NCBI GenBank assembly: GCA_014529385.2
Contig: CM043958.1
Coordinates: forward strand, 143,304,734 to 143,368,733
DNA from: Adiantum capillus-veneris
Taxonomy: Eukaryota > Streptophyta > Polypodiopsida > Polypodiales > Pteridaceae
Reading direction: 5' to 3'
Length of the DNA: 64,000 nucleotides
The position numbers and the translations under genes were made by a program. The number at the start of each line of letters is the position of its first letter. Positions within the stretch are counted from its first letter, which is position 1. The notes under the pieces were generated by a model. It was given only the letters and a program-made list of their open reading frames with translations. It had not been told where the DNA came from and did not search any database. Positions 56,330 through 64,000 of this stretch are shown here, in pieces.

Positions 56330-58849
56330 CGTTTTGTGGAGTTATCTATAGCATCACATGTCGACACGTGGTGCTAAAAGAAATTGCAAAAGAAACTAAT
56401 TTAAGCGCTTTGTGGAGCTATGTGTCAGCACGTGGTGCTATAGGGATTTTCAAAGGGGCTTTAAGCCATTCATGTTGACATGTGGTACTATTGGAAGTTT
56501 CATAAGGATTAATTAAAGGCTTTATGGAGCTGTCTGTAGCATCACGTGTGGGCATGCGGTACTATAAGAAGCTTCAAAATAATTTATGTGCTTTTTGGAG
56601 ATTCTTGTAGCACCACGTGTCAACATGGTGCTATATGAAGCTTCAAAGATGCTAATTTAAGCGCTTTGTGAGTTGTCTATAGCACCACGTGTCGACATAC
56701 GGTGCTAAAGAAGATTCAAAGAGGCTAATTTAATCGCTTTGTGGAGCTGCTTGTAGCACTACATATTGGCACGTGGTGTTATAGGAACATTCAAAGGGGC
56801 TTTCAACCATTTGCAAAGTTTCTTGTAGCACCACGTGTCGGCACGCGGTGCTATTGGAAGCTTCATAAGGACAATTTAAGCGCTTTATAGAGCTGCTTAT
56901 AGCACCACGTGTCGGCACGTGTGGTGCTATAAGAAGCTTCAAAGAGTCTAATCTGAGTGCTTTGTGGAGCTACGTCTAGCACCACATGTTGGCGCATGGT
57001 GCTAACAGAAGTTTTAAAGAGGCTAATTTAAGCGCTTTGTAAGTTGCATGTAACACCACGTGTCAGTACGTGGTGCTATAGGAATATTCAAAGGGGGTTT
57101 AAGCCATTTGCGGAGTTTCTTGTAGCACCAAATGTCGGCATGTGGTGTTATTGGAAGCTTCATAAGGACAATTTAAGCGCTTTATGGAGCTGCTTGTAGC
57201 AACATGTGTTGGCACGTGGTGCTATAAGAAGCTTCAAAGAGACAAATTTAAGCACTTTGTGGAGTTGCTTGCAACACCACATGTAATAAAGAAGTTTCAA
57301 AGAGGCTAATTTAAGCGCTTTGTGGAGTTGCATGTAGCACCACCTACTGACACGTAGTGCTAAAGAAAGCTTCAAAGAGGCTGGTTGACGCGCTTTGTAG
57401 AGTTGCGTGTAGCACCACGTGTTGACACGTGGTGCTAAAGGAAGCTTCAAAGAGGCTACTTTAAGCACTTTGTGGAGCTACCTGTAGCACCACATGTTGG
57501 CACATAGTGCTAAAGGAAGTTTTAAAGAAGCTAATTTAAGTACTTTGTAGAGCTGTCTATAGCACCATATGTTGGTACGTGATGCAAAAAGAAGTTTCAA
57601 AGAGGCTAATTTTAACCCTTTGTAGAGCTTCCTGTACTACCATGTGTCAACACGTGGTGCTATAGGAATATTCAAAGAGACTTTAAGCCATTCATGGAAT
57701 TTCTTATAGCACCACACGTCGGTAGACGATGTTATTGGAAGCTTCATAAGGAAAATTTAAGTGCTTTATGGAGCTTTTTGTAGCACTACGTGTTTGCACA
57801 TAGTGCTAGTGGTGCTATAGTAAGCTTCAAAGAGACTAATTTAAGTACTTTGTGGAGCTGCCTATAGCACCACATGTCGACACGTGGTACTAAAGGAAGT
57901 TTCAAAGAGGGTAATTTAAGCACTCTGTGGAGTTTCCTGTAGCACCACGTGTCAACACATGGTGCTAAAGAAAGCTTCAAAGAGGCTAACATAAGTGCTT
58001 TTTGTGGAGATGCATGTAGCACCACGTGTGGACACGTGGTGCTAAAGGAATCTTGAAAGATGCTAATATAAGCGCTTTGTGGAGCTGCGTGCAGCACCAC
58101 GTATTGGCACATGGTACTAAAGGAAGCTTCAAAGAGGCTAATTTAAGCACTTTGTAGAGCTTGTTGGAGAACCATGTGTCGACACGTGGTGCTATAGGAT
58201 TCTTCATAAGGGCCAATTTAAATCTTTATAGAGCTTCTTGTAGCACCATGTGTCAACACGTGGTGCTATAGAAATCTTCAAAGGGTTAATTTAAGCGCTT
58301 TATGGAGTTGCCTGCAACACCACATGTTGGCACATGGTGCTATAGAAAGCTTCATAAGGTTTGATTTAAGCCCTTTATGGACCCACTTTTAGTACCACGT
58401 GTTGGTACTTTGTGCTATGAGAAGCTTCATAAGGGCTAATTTAAACACTTTATGGAGCTCCTTATAGCACCATGTGTCAACACATGGCACTTAAAAATCT
58501 TCAAGGGGGTTAATTTAAGTGCTTTGTGGAGCTTTTTATAGCACCACATATTGGCATGTTGTGTTATAGAAATCTCCAAAGGGGTTTTATATCCTTTGCA
58601 AAGTTGCATGTAATGCCACGTGTTGTGGTGATACAGGAAGCTTCATAAGGCTTAATTTGATTTCTTTATGGAGCTATAGGAAGTTTTAAAGCGATTAATT
58701 TTAAGTGCTTTGTGGAGTTGCCTATAACACCACATGTCAGCATGTAGTGCTATAGGAAGCTTCAAAGGGGCTAATTTAAGCAATTTGTGGAGTTTCTTGT
58801 AGCACGTGTTGGCACATGGTGCTATAGGAATCTTCAAAGGGGACTAGAT
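56330..58849. repeat. Satellite-like array of ~75-bp units, each with a CACGTG palindrome
   Basis: About 35 imperfect units of roughly 72-77 bp in direct orientation. The consensus order is TTTAAGCGCTTTGTGGAGCTGC, then a palindrome TAGCACCACGTG / CACGTGGTGCTA around a 2-4-base centre, then AAAGGAAGCTTCAAAGAGGC. Perfect examples with 13-bp arms are at 57410-57437 and 58017-58044. Some units are shortened (56401-56520). Because the period is near 75, minus frames of 70-108 codons repeat about 25 residues; these are not taken as genes. Confidence 0.9.
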
Positions 58850-59051
58850 TGTGAGTACGCAATGTGTGTATGCACGATGCAAAAAGGGAAAGAGAAGAGA
58901 TGACACAGGGAGTGGGCGAAGTGACCTCTTAAGCAGAGGTGAAGTGAGAGTACTCCTTATTGCTTGTATATGTACAATCAATAAGGTGAAATAATGGGCA
59001 ACCGGATCCAATGTTCAGCCCGAGGTAAGATACACCACCTTTACCCCAACA
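58850..59051. other. Insert of about 200 bp within the array
   Basis: The array is interrupted between CTTCAAAGGGGACTA and TTAAGCCCCTGCAAAG. The insert begins TGTGAGTACGC and ends CCCCAACA, so it could be a very short solo LTR, but the flanking duplication is not clear. Confidence 0.35.
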
Positions 59052-59630
59052 TAATTAAGCCCCTGCAAAGATTCATATAGCACCATGTGCTGACACATGG
59101 TACTATATTTTTTTCTTCCAAGACATTTGGCCATTTTGGACTAGAGAATAATTGGGCACAACAAACTCCTATGTAGTTCCAATTGTCACCAAGTGCCAAC
59201 ACCTGGTGGCAAGGGCTTAATTCTCACTTTGCAATGGCTTAGACGAGCCCTTGTGGACAAGACAAGAGTTAGGGAAATAAGCTCATCTAGACCTACTTGT
59301 AGAACCACATGTTGACTCCAATTTTTACATGCGGCTTTGAAACATAATTTATTTTCTCAATTCTCTAGAGGATCCCTCCCCCATTGTCAATTCTATGTCA
59401 TCGTGAATCCTCTTACTTCCTAATCTCTTCCCATGAAGCCATCGCGTAGTGGCTTCTTGTAGTGCTAGCATATGGCGGTACATGTAGCTTTGGGAGAGCT
59501 TATTCTCCCATGTAGTGTTGCTCATAGTTTCCCTTATAAAATTAACCCCCTACAGATTTTCTTCTTGTAGCACCACGTACCAACACATGCTGCTACTCGT
59601 AGCTTCAAAGGAGCTTATTTTTTCCACTTC
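59052..59630. repeat. Decayed outlying units of the palindromic array
   Basis: Recognisable units occur at about 59066-59105 (TAGCACCATGTGCTGACACATGGTACTA) and 59563-59612, with degenerate ones between (CACCAAGTGCCAACACCTGGTG at about 59190). Confidence 0.6.
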
Positions 59631-60238
59631 TCTAGAGGACCCCTCACCACTTGACAATGCTATGTCACTTTTTGTATTCTTACTTCCTAAGCTCTCCTTC
59701 TTATGGAATATATAGTCCTTGCTACTGATTTGGAAAATTTTCAAAGGCCTTAAAATCCTCTTCTTTGAAGCATCTTAACCATGGTAGCTGACGCACATGA
59801 CACGGTTTTGGCATTTGAAATAAAGACAAGTGTGATTCACTTTTCCTTGGCATGAAAATTCTTACCTTTTCTAAATACTCCACGTAATGCAAATTGCAAG
59901 AATCTCTCATTTAGATAAACAATGTAATATTTCTTTTTTTAATTTTTTTGAAAATTTTCTAAGTGCATGAGCATTGTTGATTTGCACTTTGGTGTCCTCA
60001 ATCCTTGAGGCATCAATTTTGAGCTCATTGATCATTGAATGGGCCTACTACCAAGAATGAAAAAAAACATGTCAGTCATCACAACATAGAGTGCAACACA
60101 TAGCATAGATTGGGTCCTAACCATTTACTAATTTTCTCAGGTTTTAGGTCGCTCAAAAAATCTCGCTCGGGCTACGATAAGACTCATTTAGATGGGATGG
60201 GGTATTTAAAATTCTCTTTTTTCATTCTCCTTGTCTCT

Positions 60239-60289
<51 letters not shown>

Positions 60290-60641
60290 GTGAAAGTATG
60301 GTTTGGTGGTACAAAAAAAGGACCTATTTTGCTTCTACCTGGTTGGTACTTCTACATATGTCCACACTTTGGAGGGAACCTTTTTTTTCATCTATGTTAA
60401 AGAATGGTAGGATGGAAATTTGTATGATTTAAACTTTCCGTGAAAGAAAATGTGGGTGGGGCAATAAGTAACACGAGTGGTGTTTTGAAACTGTGCCAAA
60501 AGTCCCATCACAGAACCATGCATTTGTGAGTGGCGCAGTTGCTCAACACTTCCAGTTTTCGCCTTGCTCTCTTAATACAGCGCCTTCTGCAAACCACTAT
60601 AGTTGCAGGTAAAAGCTCCCCGGCTACTCACAATCAGGAAG
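59631..60641. other. Non-coding stretch with a (CT)n tract
   Basis: No gene was recognised; (CT)n at about 60241-60288. The part closest to 60642 may hold the promoter and 5' end of the next gene model. Confidence 0.35.
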
Positions 60642-61978
60642 ATGAGGACGCCAGCGAGGAAATCAGCAGCCAAAGCATCACCGGACAATGGGAAGAAGAA
60701 GAAGAGGACAATGGATGCAAAATCCCCTCGGAACATTGACACCCCAAATACGAGGGCTAGCAAGGGGGCCTCCTTTATGGAGAGGGAGAAACCTGCTGTG
60801 TCCGTGGAGACTTCATTTAAGCCTGGGCCTCTTTTTGCCGATGATGAGACTCCACGGTCATCTACAACATCTAAAGGTAGGTGGTATGAGAGCTCTGCGT
60901 TTTCTGGTGATTTACCATTTTCTTTTCCATGCATGCAAGCTTCTGCATGTCTTTTATCTGATGAGGTCTGCATTTGCTTTTTTGCATGAAGCAAGTACAT
61001 GTGCATGTTTGGGATTTTCTTAGGAATTTAGGGTTTAGGAAAGTTACAAAGTTACATGGATAAGCTGCTCTTTAGATTGCTAACTTGCATGCATGCAAGT
61101 GCAAAAATCAGTATATGTTGTGCATGAGCATAGCACAAAGTTGAAGCTCAGTAGGGCTGTCAGCATAACCAAATTTGGTTAGTACCAACCAGTACCAAAT
61201 TTGGCTCTGTACACAACTGAATTTTGCAATTGTCACCTGAATGAGATACATTCATTTCATTCCATGTGTTTTGTTTTGCACAATTGAAATGAGCCATATA
61301 GGGTGAATAATCAGGTATTTGGACTGTTGGAATGAGGGCATGTTTTTACTTGCGTGTTGTTTCCACATCGCAGGAAAAAACAAGATAGAGGAGTACCCTA
61401 TCTTGACAAAGTTCTGTTATACAGCACAAGAGCTTCATAATGAGTATGGATTGAGCATGGAGGGGGTGCTGCTAAAGGATCTTACGGAAGATGACATCCC
61501 CGATGACCAGTGGCTCACTGTATTCAGGCATTCCAGCCAGAAGAAGACAAAGATTTACTTAAATCACGTGCAACCACGGCTTCAGGATGAATGCAGGTTC
61601 CTGTTCCATAAGGTGTACCATCATGTGGGGAGATCACTACAAAATTTGCCCGCTGTTTTGCATATGAGAAGTGTCATGCAGCCACAGAGGACCCTGCGGG
61701 CCACAGGGTTGCTTGGGCCAGGTTTGGTGAGAGTGTACTCAACATGTGTTCCTCCCGACCAGGAGGCTTGTAAAAGAAGGTTGAGAATTGGCGAAAGGCA
61801 AACGGTGCGTCCCAAGGAGGCCACTCGTCAAATACCAAGAAGCCCTGACTTACGCCAGTCGGTAGTATGCCCCCTACAAAGAAAGTCCCCCCACAACGTC
61901 ATGAGGAGAAGACACCTGATTATATTGCGGACCTTGAAGCTATGGTTGGGAGAGTCCCTCGGACATGTGTGGGGGTAG
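60642..61978 (+). CDS. Two-exon gene model of unknown function, possibly decaying
   Basis: Exon 1 is 60642-60876: a basic, Lys/Arg/Ser-rich start (PDNGKKKKRT could be a nuclear signal) ending DDETPRSSTTSK. The donor is AAAG|GTAGGT. Exon 2 begins at 61374 after CATCGCAG| and joins in phase as GKNKIEEYPILTKFCYTAQELH. The model gives 279 residues. The part up to about 61620 (EDDIPDDQWLTVF, KKTKIYLNHVQPRL) looks like real protein. Beyond it the other frame looks more natural, suggesting a frameshift at about 61625. I do not recognise the family. It could be a transposon-borne gene or a host pseudogene. Confidence 0.45.
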
Positions 61979-62178
61979 CCGATAGGCTGAAAGAGCTGAC
62001 AATGTCTCTGAAGCAGAAGAAGGAAACACTCTTGAGGGCGGAGGGTTCCAATAAACTTGTCAAGCAGATTATGGACGACATCAAGGAATATGAGACCCAG
62101 CTGGAAACACTGAGAGAGGCCAACACTGGCGATGGCGCAGAAATCAATGTGATAGAAGCTGATTTGGCTGCCAATTGA
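61626..62178 (+). pseudogene. Probable original 3' part of the 60642 gene
   Basis: In frame with 61867 the sequence reads CGEITTKFARCFAYEKCHAA, then RVAWARFGESVLNMC. It passes TAA 61771 and TGA 61846, then runs open from about 61849 to the stop at 62176-62178, through a heptad-rich coiled coil (LKELTMSLKQKKETLL, KQIMDDIKEYETQLETL). Its composition and the four spaced Cys/His residues argue that this, not the overlapping frame, is the ancestral reading. Confidence 0.4.
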
Positions 62179-62270
62179 AGGATGCGATGCCGATACGGAA
62201 TCAGTGAAGATACGTCATTGCTCGACAATGAGATTCTAGAGCAACAGGTGCTGGTAGTTTTGGGAGTTTT

Positions 62271-62450
62271 TGGTAGAACTGTTTCTGCTTGGTTTGGTGG
62301 GATTGGTAGTGTTAGGTACCTTTGGTAGAACTGTTTATGCTTGGTTTGGTGGGATTGGTAGTGTTAGGTACCTTTGATAGAACTGTTTATGCTTGGTCTG
62401 GTGGGATTGGTAGTGTTAGGTACTTATGGTAGAACTGTTTTTATTCTAGG
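62271..62450. repeat. 52-bp tandem repeat, about 3.4 copies
   Basis: TGGTAGAACTGTTT starts copies at 62271, 62323, 62375 (as TGATAG) and 62427, separated by exactly 52 bp and containing GGTTTGGTGGGATTGGTAG. Sequence to 62610 stays rich in TTTGGTA words. Confidence 0.85.
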
Positions 62451-62634
62451 TAGTTTATGGTTTCCTTTTGTCTCATGGTTTGGTATTTTTGGTACTATGA
62501 AGAAGTTTTGGTACTTTAAGGTACTTTTTGAAAGTGTTGCAAAAGGTGTTATGGTAGTTTTATTCTGATAGCTTTGGTAGTTTTGCTAGTTTTGGTACTT
62601 TTAGGTAATAGAAGGCTTTCTATCATGCCATGCT

Positions 62635-64000
62635 TCATATGGAGTAATAGGCTGCAGCTTTCGTAGGACACCTGTTTAGTACATAAGTGGCACACATGAT
62701 GGCCTCAAGCCAAAAAGAATGCGGAAAAGCTTGACTTTTGACCATACATTGTGCCATTTCCATAAGTGACATGTTTTTCCTCTCAGCAACACCATTTTGC
62801 TGAGGTGTATAAGGCACTGTACATTGGTGTTTTATCCCACGACTAGCCAGAAATGCATTGAGTTCATGAGACATATACTCCCCCCCTCGATCGGAACGGA
62901 GGGTGCCCATAGTACATTTCGAGACATCTTCAGCCATAGCCAAAAATTGTTTGAAGCACATAAAAACTTCGGACTTCGCTTTAAGCGGGAATACCCATGC
63001 ATGCCTGGAGTAATCATCAATGAAAGTCACGAAGTAAAGGTAATTGCCCAAGGACGGAGTTTGCATGGGCCCACAAACATCACTATGCACAAGCTGCAAC
63101 CTGCATGTGGCCCGAACTGAACCATCCTTTGGAAACTTAGAATGTTGCATCTTACCCAAAATACAGCCTTCACAAACATGTTTGACAGGTGCTTCAAGAG
63201 GCAGGAAAGAAGCAACCATATCAGATTTCTGCAAACGCAACAAACTTGCAAAATTCATATGACCAAAACGTGCATGCCAAAGTTTTGCATCCGAAAATAG
63301 CCCTTGAATCTGCAACAACATTTGCAAAAATTTTCTTAGACTTGTCATACAAAATGAGCTTATACAACCCACGGCACAAAAGGCCAAATGCAAGAATTTC
63401 ATCACCAAAACTGAGATCATGAACTGTACATCTGTCATCCACAAATTTGACTACAAGTCAAAGTCTAGCAGGTGCGGATACAGATAAGAGATTCTTCTTG
63501 ATCCCAAGTACATAAAGTGAATCAACAAGTGTGAAGGAACTGCCATTTGCAGCAGTAAGCACAATCTTTCCAACTCCCTGAACCGAATAAGAGGCATTGT
63601 CGGCACAAGTGACTGAATTCCCATGAGGGACAGACTTGAGAGAGGTGAACAATTCATGATGTGAGGTAATGTGCTTTGTAGCACCACTATCGAAATACCA
63701 CACATGTGAATCTGCAGCAACTGATAAGCATGCATTATGGACATCAGGATTGTAAGTGCACTCTGCACTAAAAGCCCATTCTGCATCAACATTAGCAACA
63801 CAGTATCCTTTCACAGAAGACTCAACAATGGCTGCATTTGTAGTGGAACCAGCATTTGCAGTGGAACCACCCTCTTTCTTCTTAGCCTCTTTGGCCTTCA
63901 ACTTATGACACGACTTGATCAAGTGATCATTAGCTTTACAATAATGGCAACGCATTTTGTTTTTGCCCTTATCACCTGAATTTCCAGACGAATTGCTACT
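62635..64000 (-). pseudogene. Ty1/copia gag end, protease and integrase (runs off the window)
   Basis: Read on the minus strand from 64000: a CCHC knuckle (CHYCKANDHLIKSC, about 63950-63910), protease active site YFDSGATKHIT (about 63700), and SLYVLGIKKNLLSV. Frameshifts follow at about 63450 and 63300. Integrase: LWHARFGHMNFASL with the HHCC finger ending CEGCILGK, then the catalytic acids HSDVCGP, LRSDRGGEY and NGVAERKN in one open frame (62635-63444 frame). It ends at NRCPTKA where sequence is truncated, so RT and RNase H are absent. Confidence 0.85.

Noticed and set aside
56730-58837. Minus-strand frames with 25-residue repeats (ASLKLPLAPRV.TWCY.QLHKA) as a repeat protein
   Set aside because: They arise because the DNA unit is close to 75 bp. 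Frames break at each indel and the palindrome, not the protein, is the conserved part.
56330-58849. CRISPR array
   Set aside because: Repeats are contiguous, imperfect and without unique spacers, and the context is a plant nuclear genome.
61530-61580. FRHSSQKKTKIYLNH as a tyrosine-recombinase active-site region
   Set aside because: The likeness to HxxR...GHSS.TT..Y is superficial; no catalytic Arg boxes were found at the proper spacing.

Overview
The window is repeat-rich nuclear DNA of a land plant. The evidence is a GT-AG intron in a P-class pentatricopeptide-repeat gene resembling chloroplast-type EMB1006, Met-tRNA and Asp-tRNA primer binding sites of plant LTR retrotransposons, chromoviruses with chromodomains, a DUF4371-type hAT transposase and many long (CT)n and (AC)n tracts. 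The abundance of such tracts, and an L1-type ORF1 relic, would fit a fern or another large-genome non-angiosperm. That is an inference; the sequence alone does not fix the species.

Layout. 1-610 ends at a tRNA-Asp primer binding site of a minus-strand element whose LTR should lie to its right. 1188-2449 is the 3' end of a Ty1/copia element. 3788-5955 is a broken hAT transposase. 7687-10836 is the one convincing host gene, a two-exon PPR protein with a 156-bp intron. 12793-13800 is a decayed gag, into which a solo LTR (13974-15224, target duplication TTATC) has inserted nearby.

15483-36199 is a nest. An old plus-strand Ty3/gypsy element (called D here) has been interrupted at least six times: by a non-autonomous LTR element (A, 16048-23284, itself carrying an inverted solo LTR inside its 5' LTR), by a fairly young chromovirus (C, 23765-30914), by a solo LTR (31838-32578), by a SINE-like insert (about 33019-33489), by a deleted relative of A (B, 34079-35580), and by a LINE. 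The LINE is in turn split by a minus-strand chromovirus (G, 36437-42935). Most boundaries are supported by TG...CA ends, primer binding sites, polypurine tracts and matching short target duplications, and D's reading frame resumes across several of the insertions. Further minus-strand Ty3/gypsy fragments follow (H, 44093-45990; F, about 46560-48450).

48790-50130 is a plus-strand copia gag/protease relic. 50131-56300 is mostly non-coding, with microsatellites and an L1 ORF1-like relic at 53066-53773. 56330-58850 is a tandem array of about 35 units of roughly 75 bp, each centred on a palindrome of about 28 bp built from CACGTG. 60642-62178 holds a possible two-exon gene or gene relic of unknown function. 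62635-64000 is the gag/protease/integrase part of a minus-strand copia element running off the window.

The mobile-element genes are nearly all broken. The intact-looking reading frames are the PPR gene, the gag of C, and the unusual ORF of the non-autonomous element A.
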